A stretch of 64,000 nucleotides of DNA from UBA2136 sp963974105 (GCA_963974105.1 CAXBBG010000004.1:62001-126000), one strand, 5' to 3'; positions 43,749-53,016 are shown, counted from the first letter of the stretch. Translations and numbers: made by a program. The notes: generated by a model not told the origin, from the sequence alone.

Positions 43749-44096
43749 TTATTTAGCCTTTGGGCAATATTTCTTCTTCAGCAATAAAAAGCTTAAATAT
43801 GTAAAATAGAAGAATGCAAACCAAATACCGTGTGCTAACAACAAACCGCCATCACTTGGAATAGTCATATCCCCAGCTGTAAGTACAAGGTTTTGAGATA
43901 GAAGTAATTCTTGGAACGGTACCGTTGGAAAGACCAAAGAAACAAAACCAATAATATTTAAAATTTCAAAATCCCAACCAAAATAATTATTTAAAAAGCC
44001 AAGCCCAAAAGCAAGTAAAACAAGCACTAAATAAACAACAGCATAGTAAAATGCTTGTGAATATAAACATTTTGCTTCTTTGAAAAATTTACACAT
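43749..44096 (-). CDS. Hypothetical membrane protein, 115 aa
   Basis: Unrecognised inner-membrane protein. Three hydrophobic stretches are seen (about 15-35, 45-62 and 85-107), with a basic C-terminus KKKYCPKAK that should be cytoplasmic. A loop QNLVLTAGDMTIPSDGG lies between the second and third. Two Cys near the N-terminus and one near the C-terminus. It follows the coiled-coil periplasmic protein gene by 31 bases on the same strand, possibly one transcript. Confidence 0.6.
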   Translation of the reverse strand: MCKFFKEAKCLYSQAFYYAVVYLVLVLLAFGLGFLNNYFGWDFEILNIIGFVSLVFPTVPFQELLLSQNLVLTAGDMTIPSDGGLLLAHGIWFAFFYFTYLSFLLLKKKYCPKAK

Positions 44097-44127
44097 AAAA
44101 ATTTACCCTTTGAAATTTATTATAATA

Positions 44128-44598
44128 TTATTTTGGTACACCGTGATATTCTGTACCTAAGTGAACAGCTTTACCATCAAAGCACAAGTAACGCATAGAC
44201 TGGCTACCATCGGCACTTTTAACAATATTTGTTTGTTGGTGTTTTGTTTCAATGTCAGCACAGTCTTCTGTGTCTTCACCCCATGTAAACAATGGAATTT
44301 GGTCATAAAGCCCTTTTTGACCTGCACGTAAATTGGCAATGTCGACATTACGTAATTTTAAAACCTGGTCGTTTAATGCGTCATACTTAGTCGACATATC
44401 GTCAACCTGTTTTGTTAAAACATCGTTATCACGCTGCAACTGGCGTACATCTTTTAAGAGCTGTTGGTTCGTTTCATGCATACGCATCATACGTTGCTCA
44501 ACACGGCGAATTTCCATATCAACGTCTTTATCCAAAGCAAAACTTTGCAATGGCAACAATAAACCGACGGTGAGTGCTAGCGTAGTAATTTTTTTCAT
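44128..44598 (-). CDS. Exported coiled-coil protein, 156 aa
   Basis: A signal peptide (KKITTLALTVGLLLPLQ, likely cut after SFA near residue 21) is followed by a heptad-rich coiled coil (about 25-85, RRVEQRMMRMHETNQQLLKD). A small C-terminal domain has two Cys (EDCADI, YLCFDG) that could form a disulphide. It is periplasmic by inference. The coiled coil recalls the N-terminal part of CpoB/YbgF but no TPR follows, so I do not assign it. Unknown function. Confidence 0.65.
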   Translation of the reverse strand: MKKITTLALTVGLLLPLQSFALDKDVDMEIRRVEQRMMRMHETNQQLLKDVRQLQRDNDVLTKQVDDMSTKYDALNDQVLKLRNVDIANLRAGQKGLYDQIPLFTWGEDTEDCADIETKHQQTNIVKSADGSQSMRYLCFDGKAVHLGTEYHGVPK

Positions 44599-44832
44599 AA
44601 GTTCGCAATTATTATTAATTCAATTTATTACGCTCTAATGTACAGGAAATTTAATAAGAATACAAATATGTTATATCGTAATTTATGTGTCGACCATTAT
44701 CCATAAACTTAAACGCCTCTATACCAAATATGCTAAAAAATTGCTTTTTGATCTATCGTGACAAACATCCCTTCTATAAACTCGTCCAAAACGGGTGAAT
44801 GAGGATTTATATTATGCATATGTTGTATAGAT
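44599..44832. other. Intergenic region with ribosome site and a six-codon open frame
   Basis: On the plus strand the element CGTGACAAACA (44757-44767, also found before spoVR) is followed after 11 bases by TATAAA. A GAGGA stands eight bases before ATG 44814, which opens a six-codon frame MHMLYR ending in TAA (44832-44834) and running straight into the terminator at 44833. It looks like the ends of a deleted gene or a tiny transcript. The rest of the region shows nothing. Confidence 0.3.
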
Positions 44833-44857
44833 AAAAGCCCCCACATGGAGGCTTTTT
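44833..44857. terminator. Terminator of sodB, usable on both strands
   Basis: AAAAGCC / GGCTTTT outer stem, inner CC / GG, about 24 bases after the SOD stop on the minus strand. Confidence 0.75.
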
Positions 44858-44880
44858 ATAAGCGGTAGATTAACCAAGAT

Positions 44881-45501
44881 TTATGCTGAGTAGCGCTTAG
44901 ATGTCGATTTTTCTAGCACTTCATCATAACGTTTCTGAGCCACATCCCAGTTCACATTAGACATAAATGCATTGATGTAGTTAGGGCGCCCACCTGCCTT
45001 GTGGTCAACCATATAAGCATGTTCCCAAACATCCATCACAACAACAGGGTGATAGCCAGCAACATTACCATCTTCGTGTAGCTGTACAAAGTGGTTGTTA
45101 ATGTCACCTGTAAGTGGATCCATCATGCAAATTGCCCAGCCAATACCACGGCTTTTACCTGTATTTGCAAAATCTTCTTTCCAAGCATCAATGCTACCAA
45201 ATTGCTTAACTAAAGCTTGCGCAAAGGTAGAACCTTCATCTAACTGAACATTTGAAGACAAGTTACCAAAGTAGTATTCATGCAATACCATGCCATTAAA
45301 TTCAAAACCAAAACGACGGCGGCGATCCATATATTCAGGAGTAGCCCCCTTACCTTCTGCACGTAAATCAGCAAGCTGCTTTTTAAGTGCATTACTTTGC
45401 GCAACATAGGCTGCGTACAAATTCCAGTGATCATTAATTTGATCGTCAGAAATACCGTTTAAACCTGAAGGCTTTAGTTCTTCTCTTACTGTATAAGTCA
45501 T
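44881..45501 (-). CDS. sodB: Iron/manganese superoxide dismutase, divergent subtype
   Basis: Converts superoxide to peroxide and oxygen. The metal ligands can be placed as His25 (NDHWNLYAAYV), His74 (NGMVLHEYYF), Asp157 and His161 (MDVWEHAYMVDH). The last block is typical of Fe/Mn SOD. The N-terminal half differs from standard SodB: the HYGKHH motif is replaced by HWNLY, and the residue after the second ligand region is Phe instead of Trp. This matches a divergent SOD branch I know only from general reading. It has no signal peptide, so it is cytoplasmic. Metal preference cannot be told. It has its own terminator. Confidence 0.85.
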   Translation of the reverse strand: MTYTVREELKPSGLNGISDDQINDHWNLYAAYVAQSNALKKQLADLRAEGKGATPEYMDRRRRFGFEFNGMVLHEYYFGNLSSNVQLDEGSTFAQALVKQFGSIDAWKEDFANTGKSRGIGWAICMMDPLTGDINNHFVQLHEDGNVAGYHPVVVMDVWEHAYMVDHKAGGRPNYINAFMSNVNWDVAQKRYDEVLEKSTSKRYSA

Positions 45502-45533
45502 TATTAGTTTCCTTTTTTTATATTAAGGTTTAT

Positions 45534-46490
45534 TTAGTCAGGTTTTGACATAAAATTCTTTTGCATTTTTTCTTCATCCTTCTTCATGCGCTTGTAATAC
45601 GCTTCCATAGAAAGAACCGTCGGTGCTGCAACAAACACAGAAGAGTATGTTCCCACAATAACACCAAACATTAAAGTAAAAGCAAAGTCGTGAATAACAC
45701 CACCACCAAATAAAAACAGTGCAAGGAGCACAGCTAATGTGGTTAAAGATGTCATTAATGTGCGGTTTAGCATCTCATTGACGCTAAGGTTCAAAACATC
45801 TTTAAATGACATTTTACCATGCTTATTGATATTTTCACGTACACGGTCAAACACAACAATCGTATCATTTAATGAATAACCAACAATGGTAAGCAACGCT
45901 GCAAGAACTGTCATTGTCACCTCTTTTTGTAGTAATGAAAAAATACCAACTGTCAGGATAATATCATGTAACAAGGCAACAATAGCACCAAGGGCATAAC
46001 GCATTTCAAATCTAATAGAAATATAAATAAGAATAGCTACCATTGAAAATATAAGCGCCAAAAGACCTTGTGTTCTTAACTCATCACCAATTTGAGGACC
46101 AACAAATTCTACACGACGAATATCAACAGCGCCCACCAAAGGGCTTAAAGCTGCCGCAACCGCTTGCGCTGTCACGCTCGCATTTGCATTTTCTTTATCC
46201 TTTTCTGGTACACGCACCAAAAGCTCACCTTCACTACCATCAAACTCTTGTAATGTTGCACCGTCAATGCCAGCGTCTTTAATCGCTTGACGCATTTGTG
46301 CTATTGGTACATTTTTTTCTGTTTGAATTTGAACTAAGCTACCGCCAGAAAAGTCAATACCCCAATTTAAGCCAACTGTACTAAGTAAGGTAACAGTTGC
46401 AATTAAAAACCCCGCTGATAACGCCATACAAATTTTTCTTTTAGATAAAAAATCAACATGCGTTTCTTTTGGAATAAGTTTTAAAATCAT
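45534..46490 (-). CDS. secF: Protein translocase subunit SecF
   Basis: RND-type partner of SecD, using proton motive force to help pull proteins through SecYEG. The 318 residues have six membrane segments, with the N-terminal block LNWGIDFSGGSLVQIQ, a periplasmic part, and VGYSLNDTIVVFDRVRENI, the most diagnostic SecF motif. It is 13 bases after secD on the same strand. Confidence 0.96.
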   Translation of the reverse strand: MILKLIPKETHVDFLSKRKICMALSAGFLIATVTLLSTVGLNWGIDFSGGSLVQIQTEKNVPIAQMRQAIKDAGIDGATLQEFDGSEGELLVRVPEKDKENANASVTAQAVAAALSPLVGAVDIRRVEFVGPQIGDELRTQGLLALIFSMVAILIYISIRFEMRYALGAIVALLHDIILTVGIFSLLQKEVTMTVLAALLTIVGYSLNDTIVVFDRVRENINKHGKMSFKDVLNLSVNEMLNRTLMTSLTTLAVLLALFLFGGGVIHDFAFTLMFGVIVGTYSSVFVAAPTVLSMEAYYKRMKKDEEKMQKNFMSKPD

Positions 46491-46503
46491 CTTATCAACC
46501 TTT

Positions 46504-48093
46504 CTATACCGCTAATGTTTTAGGCTGCTTTTTAAGCACCCAAGTTGTTAAAATAAGTCTTGTTACCATAATAGCTGTAAACATAGAGCTAGCAATACCA
46601 ACACTTAGAGTTAAAGCGAAGCCTTTAATAGGGCCAGAGCCTAAAACGAACAACACAACTGCTGCAATAAGCGTTGTCACGTTCGCATCTACAATTGTAT
46701 TAGAAGCCGACTTAAAGCCTTCGTCCAGCGCGCGTGCAACTGATTTTTTACCAACGGAGTACTCTTCACGAATACGTTCAAAAATAAGTACGTTAGCGTC
46801 AACCGCCATACCAATCGTTAAAACAATACCAGCCATACCAGGCAGTGTCATAGTTGCGCCAATCAAGCTCATAAAGCCGACAATTAGAACAACATTACAT
46901 AAAAGTGCCACGTTAGCCGCAATACCAAAACCTCTATAAAAGACAAGCATAAGAATCATCACGCCAATAAAGCCAATCAAAATAGCTGTTTGGCCTGCTG
47001 CAACACTATCAGCCCCTAAAGAAGGACCAATTGAGCGCTCTTCTGCAAACTTAACAGGTGCAGGTAAAGCACCCGCACGAAGTATCATTGCAAGGTCCTG
47101 CGCTTCGCTTGAACTAAAACGACCTGTGATACTTGCACTACCACCTAAAATAGGTTCACGTAAAACTGGGGCACTGTAAACTTGACCATCAAGAACAATG
47201 GCCATGCGTTTGCCCACAAAAGAAGTTGTCAACTTTGCAAATTGCCTTGTACCTTTTGCATCAAATGAAATTTGAACCGCATTATTACCTTGCTGGTCAA
47301 ATCCACTAGAAGCATCTGCCAAGTTTTCACCCGTTAAAGAAGCACGCTTTTTAAGAAGATATGGAATTTTCACTTCACCCCCATTTGGAGATGTTGACTT
47401 TTCGTACATAACAACATAGCCAGCAGGTGCACGGCGGTTTACATAAGGCGTCGGATCACGGTCATCAACCATATGGAATGTTAGCAAAGCTGTACGACCA
47501 ATAATAGATTTAGCGCGTTCAACATCGTCAATACCAGGAAGTTCAATAATAATACGGTCTTCACCCTGGCGTTGAATCGCAGGTTCGGCCACACCAAATT
47601 CGTCCACACGTGAGCGTAAAATCTCAAGCGTTTGACCTAAAGCTACACGGCGCATAAGAACCTTTTTTGCCTCTGTAAACTGTAGTGAGAAATTACCATC
47701 AGCGCTCGCAATATCCACACCTGAAATCGCTTCATTTAAAATTTCAAGCGCTTTTTGAGATTGTGCTGCATCTAACAATGTAAAGTTAACGCTTTGTGCT
47801 TGAGCACTTAAATTACGAAAACGAATTTTATCATCTTCATAATCCATTAACGCATTACGCACTTCATCTTCTAAGTTTTCGTAAGCATGTTCAAAAACAG
47901 CGTTTACGTCCACTTGCAGAACCATGTGCGACCCGCCTTGAAGGTCTAAACCTAAGTTTACAGTTTCTTTACTCATCCATGATGGTAAATTCTCCCGCGT
48001 TTCTTTAGAAAGCACGTTTGGTAAAGCATAGTACAATGAAGCCAATAACACGGCAAAAATTGCAAGCTTTTTCATAAATGAAAATTGTAACAT
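46504..48093 (-). CDS. secD: Protein translocase subunit SecD
   Basis: Large subunit of the SecDF accessory complex. The 529 residues have an N-terminal membrane segment, the LGLDLQGGSHMVLQVD signature, the periplasmic head with RVDEFGVAEPAIQRQGEDRI, and a C-terminal RND bundle with GMAVDANVLIFERIREE. The ATG shares one base with the yajC stop (TAATG). A second Met six codons in could also be used. Confidence 0.96.
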   Translation of the reverse strand: MLQFSFMKKLAIFAVLLASLYYALPNVLSKETRENLPSWMSKETVNLGLDLQGGSHMVLQVDVNAVFEHAYENLEDEVRNALMDYEDDKIRFRNLSAQAQSVNFTLLDAAQSQKALEILNEAISGVDIASADGNFSLQFTEAKKVLMRRVALGQTLEILRSRVDEFGVAEPAIQRQGEDRIIIELPGIDDVERAKSIIGRTALLTFHMVDDRDPTPYVNRRAPAGYVVMYEKSTSPNGGEVKIPYLLKKRASLTGENLADASSGFDQQGNNAVQISFDAKGTRQFAKLTTSFVGKRMAIVLDGQVYSAPVLREPILGGSASITGRFSSSEAQDLAMILRAGALPAPVKFAEERSIGPSLGADSVAAGQTAILIGFIGVMILMLVFYRGFGIAANVALLCNVVLIVGFMSLIGATMTLPGMAGIVLTIGMAVDANVLIFERIREEYSVGKKSVARALDEGFKSASNTIVDANVTTLIAAVVLFVLGSGPIKGFALTLSVGIASSMFTAIMVTRLILTTWVLKKQPKTLAV

Positions 48094-48491
48094 TAGGCTG
48101 CTTTCTTCTTCGTTGTTTTCTTAGCAGTTTTAGTTTTTGACTTTGTACTGGTTGTGTCAGCCTTTGTTTTTGTAGGCTTTGCATCTAAAACAGCAGAAAC
48201 AGCATTACGTACAATGCGTATTTTAACATCAGCTGCAATTTCAACTTCCAAAATACTTTCATCAACCACTTTTGTAATCACAGCGTAAATACCGCTATCG
48301 GTTACAATTTTATCGCCGCGGCTAAGACCTGTAATAAGTGATGTGTGCTCTTGCTGGCGCTTAGATTGTGGACGTAGAATAAATAACCACATCACCAAAA
48401 ACATAACACCAATCATAATCATAGAACTTGTACCATCACCTGCAGCTGCTGCTGCGCCTTGAACTTGAGCCTGCGCTTCAGAAATAAACAT
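48093..48491 (-). CDS. yajC: Preprotein translocase accessory protein YajC with Lys-rich tail
   Basis: Small bitopic partner of SecDF. Residues 1-20 are periplasmic and Ala/Gln-rich, a membrane segment lies at about 24-42 (MIMIGVMFLVMWLFILRPQ), and the YajC domain follows with SLSRGDKIVT-like GLSRGDKIVTDSGIYAVI. The 132 residues exceed the usual 90-115 because the last 27 or so form a Lys/Thr tail (KTKTAKKTTKKKAA at the end). It is the first of yajC-secD-secF, overlapping secD by one base. A comparable but longer tail is on TatA at 59586. Confidence 0.92.
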   Translation of the reverse strand: MFISEAQAQVQGAAAAAGDGTSSMIMIGVMFLVMWLFILRPQSKRQQEHTSLITGLSRGDKIVTDSGIYAVITKVVDESILEVEIAADVKIRIVRNAVSAVLDAKPTKTKADTTSTKSKTKTAKKTTKKKAA

Positions 48492-48565
48492 TTAATTTTT
48501 CCTTAAATTTATTCTTATATTAAAATTTGCTATACAATACATCAAGACCCCTTTAAAGTCTATAG

Positions 48566-49489
48566 ATGCAAGACTTAAATAACAAACAATTAGGCAGAGT
48601 AATAAAAAACATGAGCAAAGATTTTAAAACGGCAACCATTTTTGTAAAACCATTTACAGATGGCAACAATGAAATCACCGAGCATCTCTGTTCATTTTTA
48701 CTCAAAAAAGGCGTGCAACCCATCATAGCGCAAAGCCCAAAGGGTTATTTTAAAAATGCACCTAGGATTAAGGGCATTGATATTGTAGACGCTTATGAAG
48801 TGCCAACAGAAAAAAACCTCGTTATTGTTTTAGGTGGTGATGGAACCTTTTTAAGTGCTGTACGTTATATACATGGAAAACCTTGTCCTATTACAGGTGT
48901 CAATCTAGGCAACCTAGGGTTTTTAACAGAAACAGAAGCTGAGAATGCGACACAGCATATAGGTCGTATTTTGAGCGGAGAAAAAATCGAGGAATCTCGA
49001 CCTTATTTCTTAGTGAGCGTTGAACGTCGCGGCAAGAAATTTATTGAAGAGAGGCCTATCATGAATGACGCTATCATACAACGTAACAGTGATGAAAAAA
49101 TGGTTTCTTTTAGTGTGCAAGCCGGTGACAAACAAGTGACCAATAAAACACGTGCAGATGGCCTTATCATCGCAACGCCAACAGGCTCTACAGCTTACAA
49201 CTTAAGTGCCAATGGGCCTATTGTTTATCCAACTTTAGATGCTTTAATACTTTCACCAATTTGCCCAAGCAAGCTTTCTTTCAAGCCTATCGTCATTCCA
49301 CCAAAGGACTTACGCATCACACTTGAAACAGATGTTGGACACCTGAGCCTTGATGGGAGACGTAACATGGTGCTAGAGGAAGGTGATGTAGTGACACTTA
49401 CCAAAAGCCCTCACAGCTTACGCCTACTCCACAATGACGAAAGAAATTTCTTCGACCTTATCCGTACAAAACTTGGCTGGGACCTTTAA
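48566..49489 (+). CDS. nadK: NAD kinase
   Basis: ATP-dependent phosphorylation of NAD to NADP. The 307 residues show the conserved VIVLGGDGTFLSAVR, NLGNLGFLTE, MNDAIIQ and ATPTGSTAYNLSANGPIV blocks of the family. The start at 48566 is the longest; MSKDFKTAT at 48611 is an alternative and neither has a good ribosome site. It is divergent from yajC, with only 74 bases between, so the two promoters overlap. Confidence 0.95.
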   Translation: MQDLNNKQLGRVIKNMSKDFKTATIFVKPFTDGNNEITEHLCSFLLKKGVQPIIAQSPKGYFKNAPRIKGIDIVDAYEVPTEKNLVIVLGGDGTFLSAVRYIHGKPCPITGVNLGNLGFLTETEAENATQHIGRILSGEKIEESRPYFLVSVERRGKKFIEERPIMNDAIIQRNSDEKMVSFSVQAGDKQVTNKTRADGLIIATPTGSTAYNLSANGPIVYPTLDALILSPICPSKLSFKPIVIPPKDLRITLETDVGHLSLDGRRNMVLEEGDVVTLTKSPHSLRLLHNDERNFFDLIRTKLGWDL

Positions 49490-49630
49490 AATAAAATTTA
49501 CCTTTTTAAACCCCAAAAATAAAGTACACAGATAAGGTTAGCCTACTGCTACAGTATGTATATTTATATATATCTAGGCCAATATTTTTCACGTGTGTAT
49601 AAAAACAGTCTCGTGTGCCCTGCTTCAAAC

Positions 49631-49657
49631 AAAAAACCCGCTTAAAGCGGGCTTTTT
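49631..49657. terminator. Bidirectional terminator between nadK and hup
   Basis: CCCGCTT / AAGCGGG perfect stem with flanking A and T runs, 42 bases after the hup stop on the minus strand. Confidence 0.9.
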
Positions 49658-49698
49658 AAAATCATTACTTATAAAAGCAACGAAAAGTTATAAACGGT

Positions 49699-49971
49699 TT
49701 AGTTTACAGCTTCACGTAGACCTTTACCAGCTTTGAACTTAGGCTGGTTAGAAGCTTTAATTTGGATAGCTTCACCTGTACGTGGGTTACGGCCTGTAGT
49801 AGCTTTACGAGCTGATACAGAGAATGTACCAAAACCAGTTAGGCGAACTTCGTTACCACCTTGTAGAGTTGAAGTAATAGCGTCAAATACGCCGTCTACA
49901 GCTTTAGCAGCATCTGTTTTAGTCATGTCAGCGTTATCTGCTACGAATGCAATAAGATCATTTTTGTTCAC
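49699..49971 (-). CDS. hup: DNA-binding protein HU
   Basis: Nucleoid protein that bends DNA as a dimer. The 90 residues show the whole HU pattern: NKNDLIAFVADNADMTK, GGNEVRLTGFGTFSV and the DNA-arm ATTGRNPRTGEAIQIKA with Pro. The start is GTG with AGGA eight bases before. It follows lon in the order clpX-lon-hup but has its own strong promoter at 50063-50091 and a structured leader. Confidence 0.97.
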   Translation of the reverse strand: MNKNDLIAFVADNADMTKTDAAKAVDGVFDAITSTLQGGNEVRLTGFGTFSVSARKATTGRNPRTGEAIQIKASNQPKFKAGKGLREAVN

Positions 49972-50000
49972 GAGCTTTATCCTTAAATAGAATTTTTTTT

Positions 50001-50048
50001 CCTAAGTTGGCCCTATCCGACTTAGGTGGCGATATTTTTATATATCGC
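50001..50048 (-). promoter_or_regulatory. Two hairpins in the hup leader
   Basis: Within the leader of about 85 bases lie two perfect seven-base stems: GCGATAT / ATATCGC (50029-50048) and CCTAAGT / ACTTAGG (50001-50026). The second is followed by A, not U, on the message, so it is not a terminator. They could be for mRNA stability or regulation. Confidence 0.5.
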
Positions 50049-50062
50049 TCTTGTTGATAGAA

Positions 50063-50091
50063 ATTAAACCGCTTAGCGCTTCCCGTGTCAA
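50063..50091 (-). promoter_or_regulatory. Strong sigma-70 promoter of hup
   Basis: Minus strand: perfect TTGACA (50086-50091), 17-base spacer, TTTAAT (50063-50068). This is the best consensus match in the window, consistent with the abundance of HU. Confidence 0.75.
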
Positions 50092-50496
50092 GCACCTAAA
50101 TGTTTAATTTATATAACTTTTCCCCTTGATTTCTTTGGTATTTTTTGAAACATCAAAGCAAATCTTATATATTTCAACGACTTATGCAAAGTGGCTGTTT
50201 TCTGCGGTTTTTAAACTTTTTTCATTTTTTTTCACTTTTTTAAGATTGTGTACGATTTATTGGTGCATTTTCACCTCAAACCTACTGTCAGCCTTAATAA
50301 ACACAAGCATATACTTTCAAATAACAGAGCAAATACTTCTAAAAATCATGCAATATATCTCCCTTGCTTATCCTGAAAATATAAAAAAATGTGTCAACAA
50401 CGCGTTAGCACACAAATTAAAACTATGCATACACATCAAGAATAACTCACAAAAAAAAGAGGCCTGTAAAAGACCTCTTTTTTATCTAAGTGAAGA
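50092..50496. other. Intergenic region between hup promoter and lon
   Basis: No supported gene. A plus-strand frame of 124 codons (50126-50500) is Phe/Ile/Leu-rich, has no ribosome site and runs through the lon terminator into the end of lon, so it is judged spurious. The right end holds the lon terminator. Confidence 0.5.
50451..50483 (-). terminator. Terminator of lon
   Basis: AAAAGAGG / CCTCTTTT stem with an 11-base loop and U-run on the minus strand, 14 bases after the lon stop. Confidence 0.75.
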
Positions 50497-52938
50497 TTAG
50501 TGCGAAACAACTTTTGCGTCGTCAGCTTGTTTCTTAGCAAAAGCCTTTTGCTCTTTTACAAGCTTTTTCTTTTGCTCAGCAACATCTAATTTTAATGCAT
50601 GTTTTAAAACATCGCCCACATACTCAAGAGGCACAATTTCTAAACCATCAAGAACGTTTTTAGGGATATCTTCCAAGTCTTTCTTATTTTCCATTGGAAT
50701 GATAACTTTACTAATACCTGCACGGTGCGCAGCTAAAAGTTTTTCTTTCAATCCACCAATCGGCATCACGTGACCACGTAGTGAAACTTCACCTGTCATA
50801 GCAATTTCATTACGTACAGGGTTACCTGTTAACGCACTCACTAAAGCCGTTACCATACCAATACCTGCAGAAGGACCATCTTTAGGTGTTGCACCATCTG
50901 GTACGTGAATGTGGATATCTTTTTTCATGTAGTAGTCTTTTTCCAAACCAAAGTCTTCCCAACGTGAACGCACGTAAGAAGCAGCCGCTTGAATTGATTC
51001 AGTCATAACATCGCCAAGTTTACCAGTTGTCTTCATTTGACCTTTACCGTCAAGAACAACGGCTTCAATTGGTAAAGTATCACCACCAACAGAAGTCCAA
51101 GCCAAGCCAGTTACAACACCTACTTGATCTTTTTTCTCACGCTTACCAAAGTCGTATTGGCGCACACCTAAGAACTCGTTCAAGTTTTTGCTTGTAATTG
51201 TAATACTTGCTTTTTTAGAACCTTTCTTAGAATCTGGGTTTTTACCCGCATTCTCAGAAATAAGTTTCTTAACAGCCTTACGGCATAAGCCTGAAATCTT
51301 TTGTTCAAGATTACGCACACCAGCTTCTCTTGTGTAGTAGCGAATAATATCGTGAATCACTTCATCTTTTACAACCAATTCACCTTTTTTAAGACCATTA
51401 TCTTTCATGTTCTTTTCAATAAGGTGACGTTTTGCAATTTCTACTTTTTCATCTTCTGTGTAACCAGCAAGGTGAATAATTTCCATACGGTCACGTAGTG
51501 GACCTTGAATGTTAAGTGAGTTTGCTGTGCAAATAAACATCACATCACTTAGATCAAAGTCTACTTCTAAGTAGTGGTCACTAAATGTGCTGTTTTGTGA
51601 TGGATCTAGCACTTCTAACAAAGCAGAGGAAGGATCGCCACGAGAATCAGAACCAATTTTATCTATCTCATCTAGAAGGAATAATGGGTTACATGATTCA
51701 GCTTTTTTAAGACCTTGTACAATCTTACCTGGAAGTGCGCCGATGTAAGTACGACGGTGACCGCGAATTTCCGCTTCATCACGTACACCACCTAAAGCCA
51801 TACGAATATATTTACGTCCTGTTGAACGCGCAATAGACTTCGCCAAAGATGTTTTACCAACACCAGGAGGACCGACTAAACAAAGGATAGGACCTTTTAA
51901 TTTTTTAACACGTTGTTGAACAGCTAAGTGTTCAATAATACGCTCTTTAACTTTTTCTAAGCCGTAGTGATCTTCATCTAAAACGTTTTCAGCAAAGTTT
52001 AGGTCTTTTTTGATACGTGTTTTTTGTTGCCAAGGCATACCCAGTAAAATATCAAGATAATTACGCACAACAGTTGCCTCAGCAGACATTGGGCTCATCA
52101 TCTTCAATTTTTTAAGTTCAGTTTCAGCTTTTTCTTTAGCTTCATCACTTAGCTTAAGTTCAGAGATTTTTTTCTCGTACTCTTCTAAGTCTCCACCATC
52201 TTCGCCTTCACCAAGTTCTTTTTGAATAGCTTTCATTTGCTCATTCAAATAGTACTCACGTTGTGTTTTTTCCATTTGGCGCTTAACACGGCTACGGATA
52301 CGTTTTTCAACTTGTAGCACACCAATTTCATTTTCCATCAATTGGTATAGTTTTTCCAAACGGTCATCTACAAGGTCCATACCGAGTAGTTCTTGTTTTT
52401 CTTCAATTTTCAAGTTGAGGTGTGAAGCGATAGTATCAGCCAAGCGTGATGGCTCATCAATCGCAGCAATGCTTACAAGAACTTCAGGTGGAATCTTTTT
52501 GTTAAGTTTCACATACTCTTCGAATTCTGCAACAACAGCACGTACCAAAGCTTCAACTTCTTGAGCGCCGCCTTCACGTTCTGTTACATACTCAACACGG
52601 GCAGTAAACATATCGCCTGTATCTTCAACATCAATAAAACGAACACGTTCGCCACCTTCAACAAGCACCTTAACAGTACCGTCTGGCAGTTTAAGCATTT
52701 GAAGCACGTTACCTACGCAACCGATACGGTAAAAATCATCCACAGAAGGATCATCAAGGCTTTCGTCTTTTTGTGCTACAAGCAAAATCTGCTTATCATT
52801 ACTCATAATATCTTCTAAAGCGGCAACACTTTTATCGCGTCCAACAAAAAGTGGAACAATCATGTTTGGGAACACGACGATATTACGCAGTGGTAATATC
52901 GGAAGCACTGTATCTGGACTAAGTTTTTTTTCTGACAT
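50497..52938 (-). CDS. lon: ATP-dependent protease La (Lon)
   Basis: Cytoplasmic AAA+ serine protease. The 813 residues comprise the N-terminal substrate-binding domain (LPILPLRNIVVFPNMIVPL), a coiled coil, the AAA+ module with Walker A GPPGVGKTSLAKS, and the protease domain with the catalytic Ser in DGPSAGIGM and a Lys 43 or so residues further. It is 78 bases after clpX on the same strand, a standard proteobacterial order. A hydrophilic Lys/Ala C-terminal tail (KKKLVKEQKAFAKKQ) follows the protease domain. Confidence 0.97.
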   Translation of the reverse strand: MSEKKLSPDTVLPILPLRNIVVFPNMIVPLFVGRDKSVAALEDIMSNDKQILLVAQKDESLDDPSVDDFYRIGCVGNVLQMLKLPDGTVKVLVEGGERVRFIDVEDTGDMFTARVEYVTEREGGAQEVEALVRAVVAEFEEYVKLNKKIPPEVLVSIAAIDEPSRLADTIASHLNLKIEEKQELLGMDLVDDRLEKLYQLMENEIGVLQVEKRIRSRVKRQMEKTQREYYLNEQMKAIQKELGEGEDGGDLEEYEKKISELKLSDEAKEKAETELKKLKMMSPMSAEATVVRNYLDILLGMPWQQKTRIKKDLNFAENVLDEDHYGLEKVKERIIEHLAVQQRVKKLKGPILCLVGPPGVGKTSLAKSIARSTGRKYIRMALGGVRDEAEIRGHRRTYIGALPGKIVQGLKKAESCNPLFLLDEIDKIGSDSRGDPSSALLEVLDPSQNSTFSDHYLEVDFDLSDVMFICTANSLNIQGPLRDRMEIIHLAGYTEDEKVEIAKRHLIEKNMKDNGLKKGELVVKDEVIHDIIRYYTREAGVRNLEQKISGLCRKAVKKLISENAGKNPDSKKGSKKASITITSKNLNEFLGVRQYDFGKREKKDQVGVVTGLAWTSVGGDTLPIEAVVLDGKGQMKTTGKLGDVMTESIQAAASYVRSRWEDFGLEKDYYMKKDIHIHVPDGATPKDGPSAGIGMVTALVSALTGNPVRNEIAMTGEVSLRGHVMPIGGLKEKLLAAHRAGISKVIIPMENKKDLEDIPKNVLDGLEIVPLEYVGDVLKHALKLDVAEQKKKLVKEQKAFAKKQADDAKVVSH

Positions 52939-53016
52939 TGGTTTATTTCCCAGTTTTATTTATTTTAAAGTTTCCGCATCGAGCTATACCATTACAGCAC
53001 AGCTTTTATTTACTTA

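Noticed and set aside
50126..50500. 124-codon plus-strand open frame between hup and lon
   Set aside because: Phe/Ile-rich from AT-rich DNA, no ribosome site, runs through the lon terminator and into the end of lon.
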